The notes under the pieces were generated by a model. It saw nothing but the letters and a program-made list of their open reading frames with translations, was not told where the DNA came from and did no database searches. DNA of 64,000 nucleotides, from contig NZ_JAMKFE010000002.1 of NCBI RefSeq assembly GCF_023721835.1, positions 186,001-250,000 of the forward strand. Direction: 5' to 3'. This DNA is from Caldimonas mangrovi. GTDB lineage: Bacteria > Pseudomonadota > Gammaproteobacteria > Burkholderiales > Burkholderiaceae_C. Positions 53,574-63,480 of the stretch are shown here, in pieces (position 1 is the stretch's first letter; each line of letters starts with the position of its first letter). A program made the position numbers and the translations under genes.

Positions 53574-54488
53574 CTATCTTTGCATTGATCCAGAGCCTTT
53601 GAGCCGCGTCCGCCGCGTTGGCCTGTCCTTGCGCGCCCACTCGGCCTGCTCGATCAAGCGGCCGAGCTCGGCCGCCGCCGGGCTGCGCTCGCCTTGCAGG
53701 CCTTCGCCATAGGCGAGCGTGAAATCCAGCATGGGCAGTGCGGGCAGGCCGTCGCGTTCGTCGAGCACCACCATGCCGGGCCGCAGGTTGTCGCGGGTGA
53801 AGGTGGCGACCGCCAGGCCGCTCAGCGCTGCCTGGCGCAGGTCCTGGAGGCTGTGCGAGCTGAAGGCTCCGTGCCAGGGAATGCCGGCGCCTTCTAGCGC
53901 GTCGACGCTGATCTGGCGGCACACGCAAGGTGGCGGCGAGTAAGCCAGCGGCAGCGAGGCTTCGCGCGCCCACCGGAAGCCCTGCGCCGCGGCCCACACC
54001 ATCGGCAGCCGGCGCAGCAGCGTGCCCTCGGTCGTGCCCGCAACCGACACCACCACCGCGAGATCGAGCTGGCGCTCGCGCACCATCGTGGCCAGGTCGA
54101 GCGTAAGACCCACGCTCACCTCCAGGCGCACGTGGGGGCAGTTGCGCGAGAACTGCTGCAGCAGCTGCGGCAGGCCTTCGCTCATGAAGCTCTCGGGTAC
54201 GCCGAAGCGCACCGTGCCCTCGATCGGCGAGCAGCGGAAGTGGCGCTGCAGCGCGTCGTGCGCCTGCAAGATGCGCTCGGCATGGCGCAGGAGCTCTTCG
54301 CCGTCGGCGGTGAGGCTCAGGCGCCGCGTGGTGCGGTGGAACAGCGGTCGGCCGACCAACTCCTCCAGCCGCCGGATCTGGTGGCTCACAGCCGATTGCG
54401 TCAGGTGCAGCTGCTCGGCCGCACGGGTGAAGCCGCTGGCCCGGTGCACCGCCATGAAGGCCTGCAGCAGGCCACCGTCGATGTTCAT
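53574..54488 (-). CDS. LysR-family transcriptional regulator
   Basis: 304 residues from ATG 54488. N-terminal winged HTH: MNIDGGLLQAFMAVHRASGF, then HLTQSAVSHQIRRLEELVGR. The effector-binding domain follows (FRCSPIEGTVRFGVPESF). It is divergent from the MFS transporter gene at 54611, with an AT-rich control region between them, so it probably regulates that efflux gene. The effector is not known. Confidence 0.9.
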   Translation of the reverse strand: MNIDGGLLQAFMAVHRASGFTRAAEQLHLTQSAVSHQIRRLEELVGRPLFHRTTRRLSLTADGEELLRHAERILQAHDALQRHFRCSPIEGTVRFGVPESFMSEGLPQLLQQFSRNCPHVRLEVSVGLTLDLATMVRERQLDLAVVVSVAGTTEGTLLRRLPMVWAAAQGFRWAREASLPLAYSPPPCVCRQISVDALEGAGIPWHGAFSSHSLQDLRQAALSGLAVATFTRDNLRPGMVVLDERDGLPALPMLDFTLAYGEGLQGERSPAAAELGRLIEQAEWARKDRPTRRTRLKGSGSMQR

Positions 54489-54524
54489 GACCCACAGATT
54501 AATGAAACTACGAACTGAATCAAA

Positions 54525-54542
54525 GCAAATTTCATCATTTGC
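54525..54542. promoter_or_regulatory. Palindrome in the LysR / MFS control region
   Basis: GCAAAT-TTCATC-ATTTGC is an inverted repeat (6+6+6) in an AT-rich patch between the LysR start and the MFS gene. It is a good candidate LysR operator; no proof. Confidence 0.5.
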
Positions 54543-54610
54543 GTAATGAAGCCGGGGTCTTGAGAATGCAGCGAACCCGTTATCTACCGCGCTTCGCCGC
54601 GAGCTTTTCG

Positions 54611-56182
54611 ATGTCCCCTGCCGTATCCCGCCGTCCCGTTCTTGCGCTGGCAGCGATTTGCCTCGCAGCCTTGATGTTCGGCCTGGAAATCTCAAGCGTG
54701 CCCGTCGTGCTGCCGGTGCTCAAGGCGCGGCTGGGCGCCGGCTTCCAGGACCTTCAATGGATCATGAACGCCTACACCATCGCCTGCACGACGGTGCTGA
54801 TGGTCACAGGCACACTGGCCGACCGCTACGGCCGGCGGCGCGTCTTCATGCTGTCGGTGCTTGCCTTCGGCGTGGCCTCGTTGCTGTGCGGCCTGGCGCC
54901 GTGCACCCCGGTGCTGATCGGCGCCCGCTTTCTGCAGGGCATGGCCGGCGGCGCGATGTTCATCTGCTCCATCGCAACCCTGTCGCACGAGTTCCCGGAG
55001 GGCCGGGTGCGCGGCCGCGCCTTCGCGGTCTGGGGCGTGGTGGCCGGCATCGGCCTCGGCTTCGGCCCGGTCGTCGGCAGCACGATCGCCGCGCTGCTCA
55101 GTTGGCACTGGGTGTTCCTGGTGCATGCACCGCTGGCGCTGCTGGGCCTGGCGTGGATCCGCGCCGGTATCGCGGAATCGCGCGACCCCCAGGCCGGGCA
55201 GCAGAGGCTGGACCTCGCGGGCCTGGTCACGCTGACACTTGCGGTGCTCGGCTTCACCTCGCTGATCACACAAGGCGACAGCCTGGGCTGGAGCGGGCCG
55301 ATCGCGCTCGGGCTGGGGGCGCTGAGTGCGGTAAGCCTGGTGGCCTTCGTCGTGGTGGAACGCCGCCATCCGCACCCGATGTTCGACTTCTCGGTGTTCC
55401 GGATCCGCGATTTCTCCGGCGCGATCCTCGGCTGCGTCGGCATGAATTGCAGCTACTGGCCGTTCATGATCTACCTGCCGCTGTATTTCTCCGCCGGCCT
55501 GGACTACGACACCGCCACCGCGGGGCTGGCGCTGCTGGTCTACACGGTGCCTTTCCTCGTGATGCCACCGATCGCGCAATGGCTGCTGCTGCGATACCAG
55601 GCGCGCTTTGTGATCCCGGCCGGCCTGTTCCTGATCGGCCTCGGGTTCGTGCTGATGAAGCTGGGCAGCGGCATCGTGCACACGGTGGGGGGCTGGGCGG
55701 TGCTGCCCGGCGCGCTGACGGCCGGCGTGGGCCTGGGCCTGACGACCACGCCGGCGACCAACATGACCACCGGCTCCGTGCCAGCCCGCCGCGCGGGCAT
55801 GGCTTCAGGCATGGACGTGAGCGCGCGCCTGATCACGCTGGCCCTGAACATCGCGGTGATGGGCGCAGTGCTGGTCACGGGTACCGCGGCAGCGCTGCGG
55901 GCCAAGCTGGGTCCTGCGCCGGAGCAGGGGCTGCTGCGCGCGGTGGCCGAGCAACTGGCCGGCGGCGATGTGCCCGGCGCGCAGCAGGCACTGGCAGCGC
56001 TCGGGCAGCGCGAGGGCGCGGCGTTGCTGCTACAGGAGGCGGTGGCCCAGGGCTTCGGCTGGGTCATGCTGTACGCGGCGCTCGGCGCTTGGCTGAGCGC
56101 CGCGCTCAGCCTGATGGTCTTCGGTGGGCCGCGCGTCAAGGCAGCACGGAGCGTGTCGAGCGGGGTGGCCGGGCGGCGCTGA
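54611..56182 (+). CDS. MFS drug/efflux transporter (DHA2 type, 14-helix)
   Basis: 523 residues, about 14 membrane helices. Family segments: LEISSVPVVLPVLKARL, DLQWIMNAYTIACTTVLMVT, the motif GTLADRYGRRRVF (GxLaDrxGrkxxx), and ARFLQGMAGGAMFICSIATL. An earlier ATG at 54566 is in frame; 54611 is chosen because the hydrophobic core begins soon after, but the choice is uncertain. Divergent from its presumed LysR regulator. Confidence 0.87.
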   Translation: MSPAVSRRPVLALAAICLAALMFGLEISSVPVVLPVLKARLGAGFQDLQWIMNAYTIACTTVLMVTGTLADRYGRRRVFMLSVLAFGVASLLCGLAPCTPVLIGARFLQGMAGGAMFICSIATLSHEFPEGRVRGRAFAVWGVVAGIGLGFGPVVGSTIAALLSWHWVFLVHAPLALLGLAWIRAGIAESRDPQAGQQRLDLAGLVTLTLAVLGFTSLITQGDSLGWSGPIALGLGALSAVSLVAFVVVERRHPHPMFDFSVFRIRDFSGAILGCVGMNCSYWPFMIYLPLYFSAGLDYDTATAGLALLVYTVPFLVMPPIAQWLLLRYQARFVIPAGLFLIGLGFVLMKLGSGIVHTVGGWAVLPGALTAGVGLGLTTTPATNMTTGSVPARRAGMASGMDVSARLITLALNIAVMGAVLVTGTAAALRAKLGPAPEQGLLRAVAEQLAGGDVPGAQQALAALGQREGAALLLQEAVAQGFGWVMLYAALGAWLSAALSLMVFGGPRVKAARSVSSGVAGRR

Positions 56183-56250
56183 GCGGATTGCTCACTCCTT
56201 GAAGCACACCCGACAAAGCCACAGGCATCAGGCGTTGACGTCTGCTGACG

Positions 56251-56268
56251 GGCGTCGATTTCGACGCC
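56251..56268. terminator. Hairpin between convergent MFS and unknown gene
   Basis: GGCGTCGA pairs perfectly with TCGACGCC around TT. It lies between the stops of two convergent genes; no T-run follows. Confidence 0.45.
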
Positions 56269-56311
56269 AACCCCCTTGGTGCCGGGGCCCCGCCGCACTC
56301 GCCAGCGGCCG

Positions 56312-56818
56312 CTACTTCAGGAACGTCGGCGTCACCCACTTGCCGATCTCGGCGATCACCCGGGTCGGCCCGTTGAACTTCATGGCGTCCCACGCAATGG
56401 TCGGCACGCGCTGGTGCGGGTTGTCGGCCAGGCGGTCGGCTTCGCCGTCGTCGCAGCCTTTCAGCCCCCATTGCAGCGATTCCGGCGTCGCGCGTGCGGG
56501 CGGGTTGGCGGGGTTGTGCCGGATGAGGGCCTTCTCCAGCGTGGCGTTGTCCTGAATGAGCATCTTGCTGCCGTCGTACGCGCGGGTCATGGCCTTCATT
56601 TGCGTGACGCTGCAATGCGCGTTGCTGACCATGTAGCGCGCGAACAGGTAGTGCTCGGCCGCGGCCAGGTCCTCGTCGGTGGAGTTGCCCGGCACGTTGC
56701 GCCAGTCCTTGATGAGCCGGAAGGCGCATTCGTTGCGCTCGGGGACCGTGGGTGCGGTCTTGCACAGGTCGAAGTACATGTCGATCCAGGCTTGCACCTT
56801 CTTGTCGTTGACGGCCAC
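56312..56818 (-). CDS. Conserved protein of unknown function
   Basis: 168 residues from a GTG start with an AAGGAG ribosome site 9 bases upstream. Mostly helical, no signal peptide, four scattered cysteines (LCKTAP, ECAFRL, AHCSVT, GCDDG). No family was recognised. The nearest landmarks are WIDMYFDLCKTAPTVPERNE and EHYLFARYMVSNAHCSV. It is upstream of and on the same strand as the asparaginase gene's end, but 148 bases apart, so a shared unit is not certain. Confidence 0.7.
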   Translation of the reverse strand: MAVNDKKVQAWIDMYFDLCKTAPTVPERNECAFRLIKDWRNVPGNSTDEDLAAAEHYLFARYMVSNAHCSVTQMKAMTRAYDGSKMLIQDNATLEKALIRHNPANPPARATPESLQWGLKGCDDGEADRLADNPHQRVPTIAWDAMKFNGPTRVIAEIGKWVTPTFLK

Positions 56819-56966
56819 GTCCGCTCTCCTTGTTGCTTGGAAGCGGCCATTCTGTGAACCGGAGGCCGGCGCTCACAATCCCCTAGCTTTTGCACCCGTG
56901 TCCCTTGTTGAAGGGACAACCCCCCCATGTGTCGCAGGGGGCGTCGCTGCCCGGCTGCAGGAGCGT

Positions 56967-58239
<1,273 letters not shown>

Positions 58240-58256
58240 CAAAGTGAGGGGAAGCG

Positions 58257-59138
58257 ATGCGCTTGCGGCATATCGAGGTGTTCCAGGCGGTCATGGAGAC
58301 CGGCAGCATGAGCGGCGCCGGCCGTCTGTTGCACCTGACGCAGTCGGCCGTGAGCCGAGTGATCGCGCATGCCGAAGGGCAGCTCGGCTACCCGCTGTTC
58401 AAGCGCGTGGCCGGCAAGCTGGTGCCCACGACCGAAGGGCTGGTGCTGTTCGAAGCCAGTGCGGGCCTGTTCGAACGCCTGGAGAGCCTGCGGCAGACCG
58501 CGCACAACCTGAAAAGCGGCTTGTCCGGCCAGTTGCGCGTGGCGGCCATTCCGGCGATCTGCCACCAGTTCCTGCCCGACGTGGTGGCCGCGTACCACAA
58601 GGCCTACCCCGAGGTGAGCTGCGAGATCCGCACGCTGCACAAACGTCAGATCGCGCAGGCGCTGCTGAGCCGCGAGGCCGACATCGGTTTCGATTTTTTC
58701 GGCACGCACCATCCGGGGGTCGAACCGGTACCGCTAATGCGCGGCCGGCTGTTCGTGATGGCGCCGTCGTCGTTCGGCGCACGGCGCAAGCCCACGATGG
58801 CGCCACTGGCCGAGATCCCCCTGATCGGCCTGGTCGGCGACGACCCCATCGCCACCAGCCTGGCGCAACTGGGCACGCAACTCGGCTTCCAGCCGCAGGT
58901 GCGCATCCGGGTCCAGACCTCGCAGATGGCCGAAGAACTGGTGGCGCGCAAGCTGGGCTGGTCGGTGGTGGACTTTCTCACCGCGCGCAAGCTGCAGCCC
59001 GCACGCGTGAAGGTGATCGACCTGCACCCCGAAATCGAATGCCCGCTGAATGCCTTCTTCGCAAAGAACAACGCGCCTGCAGTCCAGGCGCGCAGCTTTC
59101 TGGAGATCGTGCAGGCTCAGCTCAAGAAGCTGAAGTGA
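58257..59138 (+). CDS. LysR-family transcriptional regulator
   Basis: 293 residues. Winged HTH: RLRHIEVFQAVMETGSMSGA, then LTQSAVSRVIAHAEGQLGYP; effector domain from about residue 95. A GAGGGGAAG ribosome site precedes the ATG. It is divergent from the asparaginase gene (198 bases between the starts), so control of that gene is likely. The effector is unknown. It resembles regulators of catabolic and transport genes such as GbpR-type proteins. Confidence 0.9.
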   Translation: MRLRHIEVFQAVMETGSMSGAGRLLHLTQSAVSRVIAHAEGQLGYPLFKRVAGKLVPTTEGLVLFEASAGLFERLESLRQTAHNLKSGLSGQLRVAAIPAICHQFLPDVVAAYHKAYPEVSCEIRTLHKRQIAQALLSREADIGFDFFGTHHPGVEPVPLMRGRLFVMAPSSFGARRKPTMAPLAEIPLIGLVGDDPIATSLAQLGTQLGFQPQVRIRVQTSQMAEELVARKLGWSVVDFLTARKLQPARVKVIDLHPEIECPLNAFFAKNNAPAVQARSFLEIVQAQLKKLK

Positions 59139-59197
59139 CCACCGTTCGGTGATTCGAACAACGTTCTAGCGTTCGCGGAGCGCAGAACGACTCGAGT

Positions 59198-59275
59198 GAT
59201 GCCGCGGATCCGGCTCTGCCGGTCCGCTGGCATCGCCCCCTCGGGGGGCGCGCGCAGCGCGTAGGGGGGGGGGCC
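59198..59275. repeat. Three-hairpin GC-rich repeat, copy 2
   Basis: Same order as the element at 21882-21952. Hairpin 1 uses GATGCC/GGCATC, hairpin 2 CGCCCCCTCGGGGGGCG, hairpin 3 CGCG-CAG-CGCG, then a G-run and GCC. It ends against the stop of the convergent IclR gene. The stem bases differ from copy 1 but pairing is preserved. Confidence 0.75.
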
Positions 59276-60046
59276 TTACAACAAGTTCCTGATCTGCGAC
59301 TGCGCCTGCATCAGCGCGGGCAGGCAGCGCTCCTGCAGGTCGGCCATCGTCATGCGCGCCGCGTGCACACTGACGTTGATCGCTGCCAGCGTGTCGCCGC
59401 GCAGGTTCTTCAGCGGCACGGAGATCGTGCGCAGCCCCAGCTCGAGTTCCTGGTCGACCGAGGCATACCCCTGTGCACGGGCCCGGGCGATCTCGATGCG
59501 CAGGCGGTCCTTGTTGGTGACGGTGTGCGGCGTCAACGCGTCGAGCGACTGCTGGTCAAGCCACGCGTCGACGCGTTCCTGCGGCAGCGAAGCGAGCAGC
59601 ACGCGGCCGTTGGCGGTGCAGTACGCCGGCACGCGCGAGCCGGGCTGCAGCGTGGCCGAGACCACGCGGCCGGCGGTGGTGGCCGCAATGCAGATCACGT
59701 CGGCCGCGTCGAGCACGCCGGCCGACGAGGCCTCCTGCAGGGTGTGCGCCAGCTTGTGCAGTTGCGGGTGCACGATGCGCGGCAGGCGCGCCGAATGGAA
59801 GTACGACTGTCCCAGGCGCAGCACCTTGGCCGACAGCGAGAACATGCGCCCGTCGTAGGTCACGTAGCCGAGCTGTGTCAGCGTCAGCAGGTAGCGGCGT
59901 GCGGCCGCGCGGGTCAGGCCGGTGCGTTGCGCCACTTCGGTCATCGACAGGCGCGACTGCTCCTGGTCGAAGGCTTCGATCACCGAGAGGCCCTTGTCCA
60001 GGCCGGCAATGAAATCTCGTTTCTGGATGGTGAAGGGGGTGTCCAT
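59276..60046 (-). CDS. pcaR: IclR-family regulator (PcaR/PcaU type)
   Basis: 256 residues from ATG 60046. Winged HTH: IQKRDFIAGLDKGLSVIEAF, then MTEVAQRTGLTRAAARRYLL; effector domain follows (LRLGQSYFHSARLPRIVHPQ, GLRTISVPLKNLRGDTLAAI). The start sequence and place opposite pcaB match the PcaR/PcaU/PobR branch of IclR regulators, which respond to beta-ketoadipate or protocatechuate. The precise name is inferred. Confidence 0.85.
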   Translation of the reverse strand: MDTPFTIQKRDFIAGLDKGLSVIEAFDQEQSRLSMTEVAQRTGLTRAAARRYLLTLTQLGYVTYDGRMFSLSAKVLRLGQSYFHSARLPRIVHPQLHKLAHTLQEASSAGVLDAADVICIAATTAGRVVSATLQPGSRVPAYCTANGRVLLASLPQERVDAWLDQQSLDALTPHTVTNKDRLRIEIARARAQGYASVDQELELGLRTISVPLKNLRGDTLAAINVSVHAARMTMADLQERCLPALMQAQSQIRNLL

Positions 60047-60305
60047 GGGGCGGGATAAAAAGGGGAGCGAGACACTTCGTTCCCATGCCGAACCCGGTGT
60101 GCGCGCGGTTTGCGCGGCCGGCGCACGGCAAAGGACGAAACTGCTTGTTGGTCGGACCAATATAGCCTAGATTCGCACGAAAGTTCGGAATCCATACATT
60201 TGTGCGTTTATCGCGCTACCCGGCCGTGTGGCCCGTGACGATTTGCACAGTTCAGGCCGCGGCAGTCCGCGATATTCCCGTTTCTCGCTTCCTGTGCTCG
60301 ACCTC
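60047..60305. promoter_or_regulatory. pcaR / pcaB divergent control region
   Basis: No gene. TTGGTCGGACCAA (60148-60160) is a perfect 13-base palindrome. It falls between TTGTTG (60145-60150) and TAGATT (60168-60173), a plausible -35/-10 pair with 17-base spacing toward pcaB. A repressor or activator could act there; the divergent IclR protein is the obvious candidate. Confidence 0.55.
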
Positions 60306-61700
60306 ATGTCCTCACTCGCTTTTGAAGGTTTTCTGTCGACGCCCGAGATGCTCGACGTGTTCAACGAGACCTCGGTGACCCAGGCGATGATGGATTTCGA
60401 GGCCGCGTTGGCGCGCGCGCAAGCGGCGCAGGGGCTGATGCCGGCTGCCGCAGCGCAGGCCATCACGGGGGTGTGCAAGGCCGAGCTGTACGACGTGCCG
60501 GCCATCGTCGGGCAGAGCGGCCGCGCCGGCAGTCTGGCGATCCCGCTGGTCAAGAAGCTCACCGAGACGGTGGCGCTGTTCGACAAGCAGGCGGCCGGCT
60601 ACGTGCACTGGGGCAGCACCAGCCAGGACGTCATCGACACCGCGATGGTGCTGCTGACGCGGCGGGCACTCGCACTGATCGAACGCGACCTGACGGCGCT
60701 GATCCGTGACCTGCTGGTGCTGATCGAGCTGCACGCCGACACGCCGGTGCTCGCACGCACGTTGATGCAGCCGGCGCAGGTGGTCACGGTGGGCTACAAG
60801 CTGCTTGGCTGGGTGGCGCCGTTGCTGCGGCGACAGGCCCGTTTGCGCGACGCGGCCGGCCGCGCGCTGCGGCTGCAGTTCGGCGGTGCAGTCGGCACGT
60901 TGTCGGTGCTGGGCGAGGCGGGCCTCGACATTGCACGGCACATGGCCGACGAACTGCAGCTGAGACTGCCGCCGACCGCCTGGCACACGCAGCGCGACGA
61001 CTGGGTGGCGTTGGGCGCGGAAGTCGGTGTGCTGTGCGGAGCACTCGGCAAGATCGCACGCGACCTGTCGCTGATGGCGCAAGGCGAGATCGGCGAACTG
61101 GCCGAGCCGTCAGGCAGCGGGCGCGGCGGTTCTTCGGCGATGCCGCACAAGCGCAACCCGGTGTCGTCAATGGTGGCGCTGGCCGCTGCGCTGCGGGCGC
61201 CGCAGCGGGTGGCCGCACTGCTGGCCGCGATGCCGCAGGAGCAGGAGCGAGGGCTGGGCAACTGGCAGGCGGAACTGGCCGAATGGGCCGGGCTGTTCAT
61301 CTCGGCGCACGGCGCGGTGAAGGCGTTGTCCGAGGCCGCGGGCGGCCTGCAGGTCGACGCGGCGCGCATGCGCGAGAACATCGATGGGTTGCAGGGGCTG
61401 GTGTTTGCCGAGGCCGTGTCCATGCGCCTGGCGGCCGTGCTGGGCAAGTCGCGAGCGCACGCCTTGCTCGAATCGCTGGCGCAACGGGCGGTGGCCGAGC
61501 GGCGCCAGCTGCGCGAGCTCACACTCGAGGCCCTGCAAGACGAAGCAATGCTGCGCGACGCGGTGACGGCCGAACAGATCGACGCACTGTTCGACCTGTC
61601 GCGCGCCGCGCTGCCGGCGGCGCGCATCGTGCACCAGCAGTTGCCCGAACTCAAAAGAGAAGCCGCGGCGCTGGCCGGCAAGGATGGACAAGATGAATGA
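60306..61700 (+). CDS. pcaB: 3-carboxy-cis,cis-muconate cycloisomerase
   Basis: 464 residues from ATG 60306. Fumarase/lyase superfamily: HWGSTSQDVIDTAMVLLTRR, the catalytic loop GSGRGGSSAMPHKRNPV (S in SSAMPHKRNP), and SVLGEAGLDIARHMADEL. It lactonises 3-carboxymuconate to 4-carboxymuconolactone in the protocatechuate branch of the beta-ketoadipate pathway. Its end overlaps the start of the pcaC-pcaD gene by eight bases. Ring-cleavage genes pcaGH are not in the window. Confidence 0.92.
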   Translation: MSSLAFEGFLSTPEMLDVFNETSVTQAMMDFEAALARAQAAQGLMPAAAAQAITGVCKAELYDVPAIVGQSGRAGSLAIPLVKKLTETVALFDKQAAGYVHWGSTSQDVIDTAMVLLTRRALALIERDLTALIRDLLVLIELHADTPVLARTLMQPAQVVTVGYKLLGWVAPLLRRQARLRDAAGRALRLQFGGAVGTLSVLGEAGLDIARHMADELQLRLPPTAWHTQRDDWVALGAEVGVLCGALGKIARDLSLMAQGEIGELAEPSGSGRGGSSAMPHKRNPVSSMVALAAALRAPQRVAALLAAMPQEQERGLGNWQAELAEWAGLFISAHGAVKALSEAAGGLQVDAARMRENIDGLQGLVFAEAVSMRLAAVLGKSRAHALLESLAQRAVAERRQLRELTLEALQDEAMLRDAVTAEQIDALFDLSRAALPAARIVHQQLPELKREAAALAGKDGQDE

Positions 61701-62898
61701 CCGACAAGACGATTTCGACCGCGGGGTGCGCAACCGGCGTGCGGTGCTGGGCGATGCATGGGTGGACCGCTCGCTGGACAACGCCAATGCCTTCAATGCC
61801 GACTTCCAGTCGCTGATCACGCGCTACGCCTGGCATGACATCTGGGGCCGCCCGGGGCTGGACCATCGCACCCGCAGGCTGCTGGTGCTCGGCATGACGA
61901 TCGCGCAAGGGCGCTGGGAAGAGTACGAGTTGCACTTGCGCGCCGCGGTCGAAGGCGGCGTGTCGCTGCAAGAGATCCAGGAGACGCTGATGCAGTCGGC
62001 CATCTATTGCGGCGTGCCGGCGGCCAACACCGCCTTCAAGCTCGCGATGAGCCTGCTGAAGGAGCTGGGCATGGAACTGCCCGCGCAGCCGCTGTCGGCG
62101 CAGCATCGCGCGTCGAGCCACCACACCTTCAGTGCGCCGCAACTGCACGTGCTGCGGCAGGGCCAGGGCCGGCCGGTGGTGCTGAGCCATGCACTGGGCA
62201 TGGACGTCCACATGTGGGACGCCGTGGCGCCCGCATTGGCCCCGGACTGCGAAGTACTGCGCTATGACCACCGCGGGCACGGGCAGTCGGCGGCGCCTGC
62301 CGGGCCGTACTCGATGGACGACCTCGTCGACGACGCCGCCAGGCTGGTCCGCGAGTGGGGCCGCGGGCCGGTCGTGTGGGTCGGGCTGTCGATGGGGGGC
62401 ATGGTGGGGCAGGGGCTGGCCGCGCGGCACCCCGAGCTGGTGCAGGCGCTGGTGGTCGCGAATTCGACTGCCCACTACCCGGATGCCGGCCGCCAGATGT
62501 GGGCCCAGCGCATCGCCACGGTCGAAAACCAGGGGCTGGGCGCGATCGCCGACGCGGTGATGGGCCGCTACTTTCATGAAGCCTTCCGGGCGGCACACCC
62601 CGAAGCCGAGGCCGCCGCGCGTGCCACGCTGCTGCGCACCGATGCGGCTGGCTACGTCGCGTGCTGTCATGCGGTGTCGCAGGTCGACTGGCGTGACGCC
62701 CTGCCGCGGCTCGGCTGCCCGACGCTGGTGATCGCCGGCGAGCAGGACCAAGGGGCGCCGGTGGCGATGTCCGAGGCGCTCGCCCAGGCGGTGCCCGGCG
62801 CTCGGCTCGAAGTGATCGCCCAAGCCTCGCACATCAGTGCGCTCGAGACGCCCGACGAGTTCGTGCGCCTGCTGCGCGGGTTCATCGACTCGCTGTGA
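61693..62898 (+). CDS. Fused 4-carboxymuconolactone decarboxylase / 3-oxoadipate enol-lactonase
   Basis: 401 residues from ATG 61693, which has AAGGA 8 bases upstream; ATG 61684 is also possible. The N-terminal ~135 residues are PcaC-like (RRAVLGDAWVDRS, RTRRLLVLGMTIAQGRWEEY, LQEIQETLMQSAIYCGVPAA). The rest is a PcaD alpha/beta hydrolase: VVLSHALGMDVHMWD, nucleophile S233 in VGLSMGGMVGQ, and ASHISALETPDEF with the catalytic His. So one protein carries two successive steps after PcaB. The order is C then D, opposite to the PcaL of actinomycetes. Confidence 0.92.
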   Translation: MNDRQDDFDRGVRNRRAVLGDAWVDRSLDNANAFNADFQSLITRYAWHDIWGRPGLDHRTRRLLVLGMTIAQGRWEEYELHLRAAVEGGVSLQEIQETLMQSAIYCGVPAANTAFKLAMSLLKELGMELPAQPLSAQHRASSHHTFSAPQLHVLRQGQGRPVVLSHALGMDVHMWDAVAPALAPDCEVLRYDHRGHGQSAAPAGPYSMDDLVDDAARLVREWGRGPVVWVGLSMGGMVGQGLAARHPELVQALVVANSTAHYPDAGRQMWAQRIATVENQGLGAIADAVMGRYFHEAFRAAHPEAEAAARATLLRTDAAGYVACCHAVSQVDWRDALPRLGCPTLVIAGEQDQGAPVAMSEALAQAVPGARLEVIAQASHISALETPDEFVRLLRGFIDSL

Positions 62899-62907
62899 CG
62901 TCGCAGG

Positions 62908-63384
62908 TCAACGGGAAATGATCGACCCGTCGCGCGCCTTGCGCTGCAGTTGCAGGATGCCGTAGAGCAGTGCCTCTGCGGTCGGGGGGCAGCCGGGCAC
63001 GTAGACGTCGACCGGGATGATGCGGTCGCAGCCGCGCACCACCGAATAGCTGTAGTGGTAGTAGCCGCCGCCGTTGGCGCACGAGCCCATCGAGATCACG
63101 TAGCGCGGCTCGGCCATTTGGTCGTAGACCCGGCGGATCGCGCGCGCCATCTTGTTGGTCAGGGTGCCCGCAACGATCATCAGGTCGGCATGGCGCGGGC
63201 TGGCGCGCGGGATCAGCCCGAAGCGATCCATGTCGTAGCGGGCACCGGCGGCATGCATCATCTCGACCGCGCAGCATGCCAGGCCGAAGGTCAGGTACCA
63301 CAGGCTGTTGGCACGCGCTGCGTTGGCCAGCTCGTCCAGCCGCGCCAGCGCATAGCTGTCGCGCTCGAGGGTGGGAAAGCTCAT
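62908..63384 (-). CDS. Orphan NADH-quinone oxidoreductase subunit B paralogue
   Basis: 158 residues, nearly the full length of NuoB. All four cysteines that hold cluster N2 are kept: [31 protein letters not shown] and [14 protein letters not shown]. The N-terminus differs from Complex I NuoB (no GFITTT segment; instead [20 protein letters not shown]). No other nuo gene is near. It may be an alternate NuoB or a stand-alone Fe-S protein. It is convergent with the pca genes. Confidence 0.9.
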   Translation of the reverse strand: MSFPTLERDSYALARLDELANAARANSLWYLTFGLACCAVEMMHAAGARYDMDRFGLIPRASPRHADLMIVAGTLTNKMARAIRRVYDQMAEPRYVISMGSCANGGGYYHYSYSVVRGCDRIIPVDVYVPGCPPTAEALLYGILQLQRKARDGSIISR

Positions 63385-63480
63385 GGCGGGGACTCGTCGA
63401 ACGAAGACCCGGATGCTGGGCCACGAGGGCCGCTCAGGTCTTGTAGAAATCCGCCATGCCTGCGCCGATGCCGTCGGCTG

